Positions 38,395 to 48,478 of a DNA stretch of 64,000 nucleotides are shown piece by piece. The stretch is from Aeromonas schubertii. GTDB taxonomy: Bacteria > Pseudomonadota > Gammaproteobacteria > Enterobacterales > Aeromonadaceae. The DNA lies in the NCBI RefSeq assembly GCF_000820105.1, contig NZ_CDDB01000039.1, positions 134,300 to 198,299 on the forward strand, given 5' to 3'. Both the position numbers and the translations under genes were made by a program. The notes under the pieces are model-generated. The model saw nothing but the letters and a program-made list of their open reading frames with translations, was not told where the DNA came from and ran no database searches. Position 1 is the stretch's first letter. Each line of letters opens with the position of its first letter.

Positions 38395-38988
38395 TCAGGC
38401 GGCGGCTTTCAGGGTGGCGACCGGCTTGGCCTTCTCACCGATGGGCAGCACGACGCGGCCGAACTGCTCGTTCAGCACGGTAGCCATGGCCAGGTAGATG
38501 GCGCTGGCACCACAGATGATCCCTTCAAAACCGGCAATGGTGCCGATCAGGGTGCTGCCGGTGAAGTCGCGGGCGGCCAGCAGGAAGAAGAGTACGGTCA
38601 ATGAGGCGAAGACAAACTGCTTCACCTTGGGGAAGTTGACGGTGCCGCACAGCATGAAGAGGGTGAAGACGCCCCACATCAGCAGGTACCAGCCCATGTA
38701 GGCGTGGGGAGTGGCTTCAGCCAGACCCATGGTCGGCATGACGATCAGGGCCACCAGGGTCAGCCAGAACAGACCGTAGGAGGTAAAGGCGGTCACACCG
38801 AAGGTGTTGCCACGCTTGTACTCCATGATGCCGGCGATGATCTGGGCGACGCCGCCGTAGAAGAGACCCATGGCCAGGATCATGGCGCTGATCGGGAAGA
38901 AACCTGCGTTGTGGATGTTGAGCAGGATGGTGGTCATGCCGAAGCCCATCAGACCGAGGGGTGCCGGGTTGGCCAGTTTTTCACTCAC
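38395..38988 (-). CDS. satP: Acetate/succinate transporter SatP (YaaH, GPR1/FUN34 family)
   Basis: A 197-aa inner-membrane protein with six helices. Its N-terminus K-L-A-N-P-A-P-L-G-L-M-G-F-G-M is the family signature. The C-terminus A-S-A-I-Y-L-A-M with V-L-N-E-Q-F-G-R also matches E. coli SatP (188 aa). I chose the GTG at 38988 with GGAG eight bases upstream. The longer frame with ATG at 39150 adds non-conserved residues. It takes up acetate and succinate with protons. It is convergent with asd. Confidence 0.95.
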   Translation of the reverse strand: MSEKLANPAPLGLMGFGMTTILLNIHNAGFFPISAMILAMGLFYGGVAQIIAGIMEYKRGNTFGVTAFTSYGLFWLTLVALIVMPTMGLAEATPHAYMGWYLLMWGVFTLFMLCGTVNFPKVKQFVFASLTVLFFLLAARDFTGSTLIGTIAGFEGIICGASAIYLAMATVLNEQFGRVVLPIGEKAKPVATLKAAA

Positions 38989-39171
38989 GTGAGGATCTCC
39001 AAAGGTGGGGGATTGATTAAAAAGTCGCGGGATTCTAGTCATGGCCACGGGACGAGACAAGGGGGAAAGCTCGGCTTTGGTGAAAAAAAACCACAACATG
39101 GGAAGGGGAGAAACCGATTGTTTCCCCCCTGTTTTTGCGCTGTTGCACACTTGGTGTGAAAACGGCTCTTT

Positions 39172-42012
39172 TTAGTTGAGCTCGGTAGAGAAGAGGACGC
39201 GGGGCCCCCCTTGCTCACCTGCTATCTGGCTGTCGAGGACGAAGACCCGATCCGGCGGGATCTTGTAATCATCCACAAACATTGCCTTGATGGCCTGGGC
39301 TCGGCGTGTCGCCAGCCGGCGCAGGCTCTTGTCGCTCACCTCCTGGCGGGTGGCCAGTGTCTCTATGCCCCACTGCCAGGCGCCGTTGCTGCCCGGGACC
39401 AGTTGATGGGCCAGAGCCTGCTCCTTGAGCGGGCCAGCGAAGGTGGTCTGGAAGAGATCCTCCAGGGCTTCCTGCATCTCGGGATCCTGCCCGATGTCGC
39501 CGAGGGAGATACTGCGATCCAGCTCCTTGCCGAGTTGGTTCTCCAGTTGCTGGCGCTGCAGCGCCAGCAGATCTCCCCGCTTGTCGACCTCACCGCGTAG
39601 GTTGATCCCGAGCCGGGGGCGCTGCTGCAGGGCATCGGCCAGGCTGGCGACCCGTTCACGCTGGGCGGGCGCCAGTTCACTCTCACCGGGGGCAAACTGC
39701 ACCTCATCGAGAGACTCACTGCTCCCCGAGAGGGAGGCGAGCAGGGAGAAGGGCGCGGTGACCGCCTTGCTCAGTGTGTTACCAAGAACGTTCCACAGCA
39801 GGCTGCCTATCTTGAAGTCAGGCTGGTTGAGATCCCCCTTGACCTTGAGATCCAGGTTGATCACGCCATTGGCATCCGACAGCAGGGCGATGGCGAGCTT
39901 GAGGGGGAGATCCAGTGCCTGGGGGCTCTCCACCTTCTCGCCCAGCTTGAGCTTGGTGATGCGAATGTCGTTACTCCCCTCGAGCCTGCTCCCCTCCAAC
40001 TGGTATTTGAGGGTCATGGAGACCTGGCCCCGATCGATGGCGTAGCCTGCATAGGTGGCGCTGTAGGGGGTGAAGGTGGTGAGCTCCAGGCTCTTGAAAT
40101 TGGCCACCAGATCCAGCACCGGCTCCTCGATCAGCAGGTTGGCACTCCCCTCGATAGAGACGGGGGCGGTGCGATCTACCTTGCCCTGCAGGCTGATCCG
40201 GGAGCGATTGCCGGGGATGTTGCTGACGTTGCGGGTGATGCCGTTGAGTGCGGCGATATCGACCACAAAGTCCCGGCTCAGGCGGCGATCGGCAAAGCGC
40301 AGGTTGCCCTGACGGGTGACGACCTCATCGATATGCAGGCGAGGGGTTGGGCCCGCGCTCTGCGGATCCCGGGTCGGGGCGTTGGGCAGCAGCAGGGAGG
40401 CGAGATTGGTGTTGCCCTCCTTGTCTATCTCGAGGCGACTGAAGGGCTGCTCAAGAAGAACACGGCCTATCTCGCTCTTGAGGGTGAGCAGATCGCTCTT
40501 GAGCCGCTCCACCTGCAGCTCCTGCCAGGCGAGCAGTCGCTGGTTGTCGCGCTTGTCCACCACCCGGACATCACGAATGGTCAGCCCCCCTTCCAGGGTG
40601 GCCTGGCGCCAACGTCCGGCGCTGTCCTGCTCGAGATGCAGCTGTTGGCGGGTGGTGAGCGCACCCGACTCGATGCGCAGCCTCAGGTAGTTTTGTACAT
40701 AGGCCTGGGCCCAACCCAGGGGAATCTCGTCAAGCGCCAGGGCCCCCGTCAGGCGCAGGGGGGAGAGGCTTATCGCTCCGTTGAACGAGCCTTTGGCCTC
40801 CTGGTCGAGCCGGGTTGAGAAGGTGAACGGGCTCTGCTTGTCGAGCCGCTCCGAGAGAGCGCCCAGGGTCAGATCCAGATTCGAGAAGGCACGCTGGCGG
40901 GACTTGCCGGAGCTGGACTCCCACAGGTCGATACTCCCCCCCTTGAGCTGCACCTTATCCAGCGTCCAGCGCCAGGGTGTGGGAGGCGCAGTGTCTTTGG
41001 CGTCAGTGGGGGGCAGCAGGGCCATCAGGTCCGGCTCATAGCGCTCGTCGAGTAGCAGCGCCAGATGGGGGGATTGCCAGCTCAGGCTCTTGACGCTCAG
41101 TTGCTGTTTTTGGCCATCGACCTTGATCCCGTCGAGGGCGAGGGTGGCGAAGTTGAGCCACTCGCCCGGTCTGCCGGGCTGAGCCTTGCTGCGAGCCAGA
41201 TGCACCTTGCCCAGTTGCAGCTTGCCTGCCTCTATCTTCCAGCCCGCCTCGCCAGCCTGCCAGCGGGCTGCCGCGGTGAGGGTGCCCTTGGTGATCGTTG
41301 CCTTGAACCAGGGTTGCCAGAGCGGGGTGAAGGGGGCGAGGGAGAGCCCCTCGAGCCGGCTGTCGCCACTGACCGTCCAGGGGGAGAGACGCACCTCTCC
41401 CTTGCTCTGCAGCGCCGCCCCGTTGAGGCGAGCGGTCAGGGTATAGGGCAGGGGCGCTGCGGCCATCAGGTTAACGCCGGGCAGGGTCAGGTCGATGTTA
41501 TCCAGAGTGAGCGACGGATCCCGGCGGCCTTTGGCCAGGGCGCGTTCGTCGCGATAGTGAATCGCACCGCGCCGCACGCTCAGCTGCCCAATCTCCAGCC
41601 CGGGTGGGGTGCCGGAGGGCGCGGCACTGGCATCGCCGCGCAAGGGGGCCAGCGCCGTCATCAGATTGAGGGTGGCGTCACCGGTGCGTACCAGCTCGAG
41701 GCGAGCCCCGCCCAGAGACAGGGTGTGAAGGATGAGGCGTTGCTGACGCAGTGAGTCCCACCAGGCCGGCGCCACGGTAAGCTCGTCCCAGGCGAGCAGG
41801 GGGGCTCCTGCGCTGTCCCTGAGGCTCAGGGCGGGAAGGCTCAGGGTGTGAAGGCCAAATACCGGAGGTTGCCACTCAAGTTGCAGACCGGTGCGCTCGG
41901 CCAGCCAGGGGGGCAGATAGCGATGCAGGAGCACAGGGGTCTGCCAGATCAGCAAGATCAGCAGGGTAAACGGAATGAGGGGCCAGTAACGGCGAAGCTG
42001 GGAGTACGACAT
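39172..42012 (-). CDS. DUF748/AsmA-like envelope protein with OmpA-like C-terminal segment
   Basis: A 946-aa protein with a single N-terminal membrane helix at about 9-27, then a very long periplasmic region of AsmA/TamB-like beta repeats (DUF748; V-R-R-G-A-I-H-Y-R-D, S-L-T-L-D-N-I-D-L). Near the C-terminus, V-Q-F-A-P-G-E-S-E-L-A-P-A-Q-R-E-R-V at about 765 resembles the OmpA-like peptidoglycan-binding fold. The superfamily includes bridge-like lipid transfer proteins. A role in phospholipid transport or outer membrane integrity is inference. It lies 28 bases after the binding-protein gene. Confidence 0.85.
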   Translation of the reverse strand: MSYSQLRRYWPLIPFTLLILLIWQTPVLLHRYLPPWLAERTGLQLEWQPPVFGLHTLSLPALSLRDSAGAPLLAWDELTVAPAWWDSLRQQRLILHTLSLGGARLELVRTGDATLNLMTALAPLRGDASAAPSGTPPGLEIGQLSVRRGAIHYRDERALAKGRRDPSLTLDNIDLTLPGVNLMAAAPLPYTLTARLNGAALQSKGEVRLSPWTVSGDSRLEGLSLAPFTPLWQPWFKATITKGTLTAAARWQAGEAGWKIEAGKLQLGKVHLARSKAQPGRPGEWLNFATLALDGIKVDGQKQQLSVKSLSWQSPHLALLLDERYEPDLMALLPPTDAKDTAPPTPWRWTLDKVQLKGGSIDLWESSSGKSRQRAFSNLDLTLGALSERLDKQSPFTFSTRLDQEAKGSFNGAISLSPLRLTGALALDEIPLGWAQAYVQNYLRLRIESGALTTRQQLHLEQDSAGRWRQATLEGGLTIRDVRVVDKRDNQRLLAWQELQVERLKSDLLTLKSEIGRVLLEQPFSRLEIDKEGNTNLASLLLPNAPTRDPQSAGPTPRLHIDEVVTRQGNLRFADRRLSRDFVVDIAALNGITRNVSNIPGNRSRISLQGKVDRTAPVSIEGSANLLIEEPVLDLVANFKSLELTTFTPYSATYAGYAIDRGQVSMTLKYQLEGSRLEGSNDIRITKLKLGEKVESPQALDLPLKLAIALLSDANGVINLDLKVKGDLNQPDFKIGSLLWNVLGNTLSKAVTAPFSLLASLSGSSESLDEVQFAPGESELAPAQRERVASLADALQQRPRLGINLRGEVDKRGDLLALQRQQLENQLGKELDRSISLGDIGQDPEMQEALEDLFQTTFAGPLKEQALAHQLVPGSNGAWQWGIETLATRQEVSDKSLRRLATRRAQAIKAMFVDDYKIPPDRVFVLDSQIAGEQGGPRVLFSTELN

Positions 42013-42040
42013 GGATTCACTCAGGCCTTTGATGGCGCCA

Positions 42041-42802
42041 TTATCGCACCGCGACGGCGCTCAAACCATAGGCTTGCCACAGTTTGGTCAGTACCCCCTT
42101 TTGCTCCAGCTCGCCAAGATAATGCTGGAGCATGGGAAGGCTCACCCTGGATGCGGGATGGATGAGGGCCCTGAGCTGATAGCGCTGATCCCAGTTATGG
42201 GAGATGAGCAGTTGCTTCCTGAGCTCGGGGTGCTGGTCAAGATAGCGCTGCAGATAGGCCTGGGTGATGATCCCCACATCGCCCCTGCCCAGGAGCAGTG
42301 CCTTGATGATACTGACATTATCCTTGACCAGCAGGATGTCGTAGCGCTGTTGCAAGATGGCGGGATCCCCTTCGAAGTCGGCGAAGCCGTAGTGATACCC
42401 TTTGACGCCGATGAGACGCAGCTTGTCGATCTGGTCGAACAGACGTTGGTCCCGCCCCGGCTTGTTGAGGGCGATGTAGCGTTCGCCGTCAAACAGAAAG
42501 GGTGGGGAGATCATGATCCGCTCACTGCTCCAACCCCAGTTGACGTCTTCAAACAGCATCATGTCGAAACGACCAAGCTGCAGCGCCTCATAGCGGTTGG
42601 CGCTCGAGGTGGGGACAAAGAGGAAGTGATAGTCAGACTGCCCGGCGTTGAGCGCCTCGATTAAATCCAGCGTCAGCCCCTGCCAACCCCCATCGGCGCG
42701 CTTCTCCACGAAGGGGGCGAAAGGATAGCCGCCGACCTTCACCTCGACGGCACCCCAGGCGAAGCAGGCGAAAAAGAGCCCCAATCCAGTCAGCCACCTC
42801 AT
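42041..42802 (-). CDS. Periplasmic amino-acid-type substrate-binding protein (SBP family 3)
   Basis: A 253-aa protein with a signal peptide at 1-17 (F-A-C-F-A-W-G-A). The SBP_bac_3 core follows: V-G-G-Y-P-F-A-P-F-V at about 22-31, L-T-L-D-L-I-E-A-L-N, and R-F-D-M-M-L-F-E-D. No permease or ATPase gene is adjacent, so it may work without an ABC partner, as many such Aeromonas and Vibrio proteins do. The ligand is unknown. It is 37 bases after liuR and could share its transcript. Confidence 0.82.
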   Translation of the reverse strand: MRWLTGLGLFFACFAWGAVEVKVGGYPFAPFVEKRADGGWQGLTLDLIEALNAGQSDYHFLFVPTSSANRYEALQLGRFDMMLFEDVNWGWSSERIMISPPFLFDGERYIALNKPGRDQRLFDQIDKLRLIGVKGYHYGFADFEGDPAILQQRYDILLVKDNVSIIKALLLGRGDVGIITQAYLQRYLDQHPELRKQLLISHNWDQRYQLRALIHPASRVSLPMLQHYLGELEQKGVLTKLWQAYGLSAVAVR

Positions 42803-42839
42803 CCATCATCCCCCGCTCAAGCCCCACTCTCAGCTTTTC

Positions 42840-43229
42840 CTAGGCGGCACCGGAATTCAAGTCATCGAGGGCCCTTTGACAGCGTTTTGCGGCTGCCTCG
42901 AGCTCGGCCATCACCATGCGGATATCCTCCATCTGTTGATCCAGGGCGGCGCGTCTCACCGTGATCAGCGCCAGCATGGAGTGCAGCTGGGTGCGGCTCG
43001 AGGGATCGGCATCGTAGAGCTCAAACAGTTCGCGCACCTCGGCCAGGCTAAAACCCAGCCGTTTGCCCCGCAGGATCAGCTTGAGGCGGGTACGATCCCG
43101 CTGGTTATAGATGCGACTTTGCCCCTCCCGGGTGGGGGTCAGCAGCCCCTCATCCTCGTAGTAGCGGATGGTGCGGGGGGTGATGTCGAACTCCTGGGCC
43201 AGCTGGGAGATGGTATAGGTTCGGTTCAT
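42840..43229 (-). CDS. liuR: MerR-family regulator LiuR of branched-chain amino acid degradation
   Basis: A 129-aa MerR protein with an N-terminal winged helix (Y-T-I-S-Q-L-A-Q-E-F-D-I-T-P-R-T-I-R-Y-Y at 5-24) and a C-terminal coiled coil at about 80-118. There is no cysteine metal-binding motif. It overlaps liuE by 4 bases at the end of the liu operon, as in LiuR loci of gammaproteobacteria. It likely binds the palindrome at 49702-49719. I chose the ATG at 43229 over the longer frame. Confidence 0.92.
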   Translation of the reverse strand: MNRTYTISQLAQEFDITPRTIRYYEDEGLLTPTREGQSRIYNQRDRTRLKLILRGKRLGFSLAEVRELFELYDADPSSRTQLHSMLALITVRRAALDQQMEDIRMVMAELEAAAKRCQRALDDLNSGAA

Positions 43230-44140
43230 GAGTGCACCTCCTGACGCGCCTTGGCACAGAGGGCTCGCCCGGTGCGCGAGCCGTTGGGGCGCCCCAGCGC
43301 CCGGCTGATCCACTCTCCGGTCGCGGCCAGGAGCGGGAGAGTGACTCCGCAGTCGAGCCCCAGCCCTTGCAGCAGATAGACCACCTCTTCGCTGGCCAGG
43401 TTACCCGAGGCCCCCGGTGCATAGGGACAGCCGCCGAGCCCGGCCACCGAGCTGTCGATGATGCGTATACCCCGCTCCAGAGCCGGTAACAGATTGGCCA
43501 GGGCCTGGCCATAGGTGTCGTGAAAGTGGACCGCCACCTGGCCGGCAGGTACCTCGCCGAGCACGGCGTCGAGCATGGGCGCCACGCTGCCCGGCGTGCC
43601 GACCCCTATGGTATCGCCGAGGGAAATTTCGTCACAGCCAAGGTCGAGCAGCCGGGCGGCGAGTTGAGCCACCCGTTTGGGGCGGGTGATGCCGTCATAA
43701 GGACAGGCGATGACGGTGGAGAGGTAGCCCCGCACCCGGACCCCGTGGCGGCGGGCTTCGCTGGCCAGGGGGCCAAAGCGCAGCAGAGACTCCTCAATAC
43801 CCATGCCGATGTTGGCCAAGGTAAAGCCTTCGGAGCAGGCGGTAAAGAGGCCAATCTCCTGCACGCCGGCGCCAAGGGCGGCCATGAGTCCCTGCTCATT
43901 GGGTACCAGGGCGCCGAGACGCAGGTCCGGGTGGCGGGGCAGGGCGGCCAGAAGGGCCGCAGAATCGGCCATCTGGGGAACGCGCTTGGGGGAGACGAAG
44001 GCCGCCACCTCGATGCGGGAGAGGCCGCTGCGCCACAGGCGTTCCACCAGTTCGATGCGAAGTGGCAGGGGGAGGTGGTGGGGTTCGTTTTGCAGGCCAT
44101 CCCGGGGGCCCATCTCCACCAGGGTTACACGATCGCTCAT
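43226..44140 (-). CDS. liuE: Hydroxymethylglutaryl-CoA lyase
   Basis: It cleaves HMG-CoA to acetoacetate and acetyl-CoA, the last step of leucine degradation. The protein is 304 aa. It begins V-T-L-V-E-M-G-P-R-D-G-L-Q-N-E, the HMGL signature with the metal-binding Asp and catalytic Arg. The signature G-L-G-G-C-P-Y-A-P-G-A-S-G-N with the catalytic Cys lies at about 235-248. It begins directly after liuD's stop codon. Confidence 0.97.
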   Translation of the reverse strand: MSDRVTLVEMGPRDGLQNEPHHLPLPLRIELVERLWRSGLSRIEVAAFVSPKRVPQMADSAALLAALPRHPDLRLGALVPNEQGLMAALGAGVQEIGLFTACSEGFTLANIGMGIEESLLRFGPLASEARRHGVRVRGYLSTVIACPYDGITRPKRVAQLAARLLDLGCDEISLGDTIGVGTPGSVAPMLDAVLGEVPAGQVAVHFHDTYGQALANLLPALERGIRIIDSSVAGLGGCPYAPGASGNLASEEVVYLLQGLGLDCGVTLPLLAATGEWISRALGRPNGSRTGRALCAKARQEVHS

Positions 44141-46051
44141 CTAGGTCTCCTCGAAGCTGACCAGCGTCATGCCCTGGCTGACCTGATCGCCATGGGCGCA
44201 GTGGATGGCGGCGACCTGCCCCTCCTCGGGGGCGCGCAGGGTGTGCTCCATCTTCATCGCCTCGAGCACCACCAGAGGTTGCCCCTTGGCGACCCGCTCA
44301 CCGGTGCGCACCAGCACCTCCACCACCATGGCGTGCATGGGGGCGATGGCGCCGTGTGCCGCCTCGGCCTCGACAGGGTCAAGGTCAGGGTGACACAAGA
44401 GGAAGGGGTAGGCGGCGCCCTCCAGATGGAGGGCCGCCCCGCGCCACCCCATGGTGCACCAGTGCCCGCCAATAAAGAGTTGCAATTGCGAGTCCTCCCG
44501 GCGCCAGGGGATCCATTGTCCCTGCCAGGCCACATGGGAACGGCGATCGAAGGTGAGCGTCAGGGGGCGCCGCATCTCCCCCAGTTGCAGGGTGAGTTGC
44601 AGCTCCTGAAATCCCCCGAGTCGAAAGCCCCGAAATTGCAGCCAGGGATCCCTGTCGCCGGCCTGTGGCATCAGTAGCAGGGCGGCGGCGAGCCAGGCGA
44701 TCTCCGGGGGGGGGGCGTCAGCGGTCGGCAGAGGCCACTGGGTATGGTGGGCCATGGTCAGCACATCCGGGTCGCGGCACAGGCGTGCCAGCAGGGGACC
44801 GTTGTGGCTCAGGGGGGTCAGGGTCAGTGCATCCAGCGCGCAGGCCAGTCTGGCCAGGGCGTCGGCGCGATCCCGGCCGTGGGCGATCAACTTGGCGATC
44901 ATGGGATCGTAGTGGGGGCTGATGATATCCCCGGCGCGCACACCGGTATCGATGCGCACCCCGTCCGGCCAAGTGAGGCACTCAATGGGGCCGCTGGCCG
45001 GCAAAAAACCGGCGGCCACGTCCTCGGCATAGAGCCGGGCCTCCACCGCATGACCGGTGAGCCGTACCTGCTCCTGGGTCAGGGGGAGGGGATCCCCCTG
45101 GGCGACACCCAGCTGCCAGGCCACCAGATCCAGGCCGGTGACGCACTCGGTGACCGGGTGCTCCACCTGTAGTCGGGTGTTCATCTCCATAAAGTAGAAG
45201 TCGTCACCACTGACCAAAAACTCCATGGTGCCGGCCCCCACGTAACCGATGGCCAGGGCGGCTGCGACCGAGGCCTCCCCCATGGCCTGGCGCAGCGAGT
45301 CGGGCAGGCTCGGCGCCGGGGCCTCTTCGATCACCTTCTGGTGGCGGCGCTGCAAGGAGCAGTCCCTGTCCCCCAGATAAATGGCGTGGCCGTGACGGTC
45401 GGCGAAGATCTGCACCTCCACATGGCGGGCCCGCTCGAGATAGCGCTCGAGCAGCACCCGCTCATCGCCAAAGGCGCTGGCTGCCTCACGGCGCACCGAG
45501 GCGAGCGCCTCGCAGAGATCCTCCAGTCGGTCGACCCGGCGCATCCCCTTGCCGCCGCCCCCTGCCGCCGCCTTGATGAGCAGCGGTAAGGGAATGTGGC
45601 GGGCCTCGGCGAGCAGGGTGGCCTCGCTCTGATCTTCCCCGTGGTAGCCGGGCATCAGGGGCAGGCCTGCGGCAGCCATCAACGCCTTGGCGCCGGCCTT
45701 GTCTCCCATGGCGCGGATGGCGCTGGCCGGTGGGCCGACGAAGATCAGCCCCTCCTGCTCGAGACGTTCGGCGAAGCGGTCGTTTTCGGAGAGGAAGCCA
45801 TAACCCGGATGTACCGCATCGGCACGGGCGGCGCGGGCGACCGCGAGTATCTTCTCACCGTCGAGATAGCTCTCCCGGGCGGCGGCCGGCCCGATGGGCC
45901 AGGCCTCGTCGGCCAGGGTCGTGTGAAGTGCCCCCTCGTCGGCTTCGGAGTAGACGGCGATGGTGTGGATGCCGAGGGTGCGGGCAGTGCGAATGATGCG
46001 ACAAGCTATCTCGCCCCGATTGGCGATAAGCAGGCGACGGATCGGACTCAT
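44141..46051 (-). CDS. liuD: Methylcrotonyl-CoA carboxylase biotin subunit (alpha)
   Basis: A 636-aa biotin carboxylase and biotin carrier chain. The biotin carboxylase domain spans 1-450 (A-N-R-G-E-I-A at 10-16, ATP loop A-G-G-G-G-K-G-M at about 160). The biotinylation motif E-A-M-K-M-E at about 602 is within the C-terminal biotinyl domain. With LiuB it carboxylates 3-methylcrotonyl-CoA. It overlaps liuC by 4 bases. Confidence 0.97.
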   Translation of the reverse strand: MSPIRRLLIANRGEIACRIIRTARTLGIHTIAVYSEADEGALHTTLADEAWPIGPAAARESYLDGEKILAVARAARADAVHPGYGFLSENDRFAERLEQEGLIFVGPPASAIRAMGDKAGAKALMAAAGLPLMPGYHGEDQSEATLLAEARHIPLPLLIKAAAGGGGKGMRRVDRLEDLCEALASVRREAASAFGDERVLLERYLERARHVEVQIFADRHGHAIYLGDRDCSLQRRHQKVIEEAPAPSLPDSLRQAMGEASVAAALAIGYVGAGTMEFLVSGDDFYFMEMNTRLQVEHPVTECVTGLDLVAWQLGVAQGDPLPLTQEQVRLTGHAVEARLYAEDVAAGFLPASGPIECLTWPDGVRIDTGVRAGDIISPHYDPMIAKLIAHGRDRADALARLACALDALTLTPLSHNGPLLARLCRDPDVLTMAHHTQWPLPTADAPPPEIAWLAAALLLMPQAGDRDPWLQFRGFRLGGFQELQLTLQLGEMRRPLTLTFDRRSHVAWQGQWIPWRREDSQLQLFIGGHWCTMGWRGAALHLEGAAYPFLLCHPDLDPVEAEAAHGAIAPMHAMVVEVLVRTGERVAKGQPLVVLEAMKMEHTLRAPEEGQVAAIHCAHGDQVSQGMTLVSFEET

Positions 46052-46866
46052 GGGGTCTCCTTGTCGGGGTCCTGATGTTGGCGCCAGGCGGGGCGGCGTT
46101 TGTCGAAGAAGGCCTGCATCCCCTCCTGGGCCTCCTTGCCGACACGCACCCGGGCGATGGCGTCGACCGTGATCTCCTCATAGAGAGCCGGATCGAGAGA
46201 GAGGTGGGCGAGCAGTCGCTTGGTCTCTTTCATCGCCTCCGGGCCGTTTTGGCACAGGCGCACGGCTCGCTGGCGGCCCTGGGTGAGCAGCTCGGTGGTG
46301 CGGGCGGTCTCGTGTACCAGCCCCAGGCGGCAGGCGGTAATGGCGTCGAAGGGCTCGGCGCTTAGCATATAGCGCTGGGCCTGACGCACCCCCATGGCCC
46401 GTACCACATAGGGGGCTATCATGGCGGGCACCAGACCCAGAGAGACCTCGGAGAGGCAGAAGCGGGCATCCTCGGCGGCGATGGCCATGTCGCAGGCGGC
46501 GATGAGACCCAGGGCTCCCCCATAGGCCGCCCCCTGCACCAGGGCCAGGGTCGGCATGGGCAGGGTATGGAGGATGTGGAGCAGACGCGCCAGTTGGCGG
46601 GCATCTTCCCGGTTGTGTTCGAAGTCGCTGTGGGCCTGGCTCTTCATCCAGTTGAGGTCGGCCCCGGCGCAGAAATGGGCCCCCTCGGCGCGCAGGATAA
46701 GGACGTGGGGGCGCCGCTCGATGGGCTGGCCATGGGTGTGCCCCAGATCCTCCAGGGCCTCTTGCAACTGCTCGATGAGCCGCTCATCGAGGGCGTTGTG
46801 GCGCTCGGGGCGGCACAGGATGAGCTCGGCGACCGGGCCGTGCTGCTCCACTCTCAATCCGTTCAT
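46048..46866 (-). CDS. liuC: Methylglutaconyl-CoA hydratase
   Basis: A 272-aa enoyl-CoA hydratase-family protein in the liu operon, expected to hydrate 3-methylglutaconyl-CoA to HMG-CoA. The oxyanion regions H-F-C-A-G-A-D-L-N-W and Q-G-A-A-Y-G-G-A-L-G are present. I chose the ATG at 46866 (M-N-G-L-R-V-E-Q-H), 10 bases after the liuB stop. The longer frame reads back into liuB. The function is assigned from operon context plus family. Confidence 0.94.
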   Translation of the reverse strand: MNGLRVEQHGPVAELILCRPERHNALDERLIEQLQEALEDLGHTHGQPIERRPHVLILRAEGAHFCAGADLNWMKSQAHSDFEHNREDARQLARLLHILHTLPMPTLALVQGAAYGGALGLIAACDMAIAAEDARFCLSEVSLGLVPAMIAPYVVRAMGVRQAQRYMLSAEPFDAITACRLGLVHETARTTELLTQGRQRAVRLCQNGPEAMKETKRLLAHLSLDPALYEEITVDAIARVRVGKEAQEGMQAFFDKRRPAWRQHQDPDKETP

Positions 46867-46876
46867 GAGGCCTCCT

Positions 46877-48478
46877 TTACATGCGAAAGATGCCGTACTG
46901 CTCGTCGCCCAGCGGACGCTGCCGGCAGGCGGCCAGGGCCAGGGCCAACACAATCCGGCTGTCGGCCGGATCGATCACCCCGTCATCCCAGAGGCGGGCA
47001 CTGGCGTAGTAGGGGTGGCCCTGACGCTCGTACTGCTCGAGCACGGGGCGGCGAATGTCCTCTAGCTCTTGATCCCCGGGGCGGCGTCCCTCGGCGGCGA
47101 GCTTGTCCAGGCGCACCTGGGTCAGTACGCCGGCGGCCTGCTCTCCCCCCATCACAGAGATGCGGCTGTTGGGCCAGCTGAAGAGGAAGTCAGGCTCGAA
47201 GGCGCGCCCGGCCATGCCATAGTTGCCGGCACCGAAGCTGCCACCCGTGATCAGGGTCAGCTTGGGTACCCGGCTGCAGGCCACTGCCGTGACCAGCTTG
47301 GCCCCGTGCTTGGCGATGCCCCCATGTTCGGCGGCGCTGCCGACCATGAAGCCGGTGATGTTCTGTAAAAACAGCAGTGGGGTGCCGCGCCGGTTGCAGA
47401 GCTGGATGAAGTGGGCCCCCTTCTGGGCGCTGTCACTGTGCAGCACCCCGTTGTTGGCGAGGATCCCCACCGGCATGCCGCAGATGCTGGCGAAGCCGGT
47501 GACCAGGGTGGTGCCAAAGCGCGCCTTGAACTCGTCAAATGCCGAGTCGTCCACCAGGCGGGCGATGATCTCCCGCGCCTCCACCGGTTTTTTGAGGTTG
47601 GCACCCACCAGGCCGTAGAGATCCTCGATGGGGTAGCGCGGCTCTGCATAAGGGGCCGGCTCACTGTCATCGCCAGGCAGATGGCTCACCAGGGTGCGAG
47701 CTAGGGCGAGGGCATGGGCATCGTCCCGGGCCAGGTGATCCGCCACCCCCGAGAGGGCGCAGTGCACCTCGGCACCCCCGAGCGCCTCGGCGCTGATCTC
47801 CTCGCCGGTGGCCGCCTTAACCAGTGGTGGACCGGCGAGGAAGATGGTGGCCTGATTCTTCACCATGATGGACTCGTCGGCCATGGCCGGCACATAGGCG
47901 CCGCCGGCGGTACAGAGCCCCATCACCACGGCGAGCTGGGGGATCCCCCGGGCCGACATGCGCGCCTGGTTGTAGAAGATGCGACCGAAGTGATCCCGGT
48001 CAGGAAACACCTCGTCCTGCATCGGCAGGAAGGCACCGCCCGAGTCGACCAGATAGAGGCAGGGGAGGTGCAGCCGCTCGGCGATGGCCTGGGCGCGCAG
48101 GTGTTTTTTTACCGTCAGCGGGTAGTAGGTGCCCCCTTTGACGGTGGCGTCGTTGATCACCAGCATGCACAGGCGTCCCTGGATACGGCCGATCCCCGTG
48201 ATGATGCCGGCGGCGGGCACCGGCTCGTCATAGACCTCGTGGGCCGCCAGGGGGGAGAGTTCCAAAAAGGGGGAGCCCGCATCGAGCAGATGCAGCAGTC
48301 GATCCCGGGGCAGCAGCTTGCCCCTGGCCTGGTGGCGGGCGTTGTTGGCCGCGCCCCCGCCCTGGCGCACGACGGCCAGTCGGGCGTCGAGATCGGCCAC
48401 CAGGGCGGCCATGGCGGCTTGCTTCTCCATAAAGTCGGGAGCGCGGGTGTCGAGGCTGGAGAGAAGGTGCGCCATCAT
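46877..48478 (-). CDS. liuB: Methylcrotonyl-CoA carboxylase carboxyltransferase subunit (beta)
   Basis: A 533-aa carboxyltransferase of the acyl-CoA carboxylase family, partner of LiuD. N- and C-terminal crotonase-like halves are visible, with Q-G-G-G-A at about 40, G-L-C-T-A-G-G-A-Y at about 182-190 and N-I-T-G-F-M-V-G at about 375. Two adjacent ATGs (48478 and 48475) are possible starts; both overlap the liuA stop. Confidence 0.97.
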   Translation of the reverse strand: MMAHLLSSLDTRAPDFMEKQAAMAALVADLDARLAVVRQGGGAANNARHQARGKLLPRDRLLHLLDAGSPFLELSPLAAHEVYDEPVPAAGIITGIGRIQGRLCMLVINDATVKGGTYYPLTVKKHLRAQAIAERLHLPCLYLVDSGGAFLPMQDEVFPDRDHFGRIFYNQARMSARGIPQLAVVMGLCTAGGAYVPAMADESIMVKNQATIFLAGPPLVKAATGEEISAEALGGAEVHCALSGVADHLARDDAHALALARTLVSHLPGDDSEPAPYAEPRYPIEDLYGLVGANLKKPVEAREIIARLVDDSAFDEFKARFGTTLVTGFASICGMPVGILANNGVLHSDSAQKGAHFIQLCNRRGTPLLFLQNITGFMVGSAAEHGGIAKHGAKLVTAVACSRVPKLTLITGGSFGAGNYGMAGRAFEPDFLFSWPNSRISVMGGEQAAGVLTQVRLDKLAAEGRRPGDQELEDIRRPVLEQYERQGHPYYASARLWDDGVIDPADSRIVLALALAACRQRPLGDEQYGIFRM

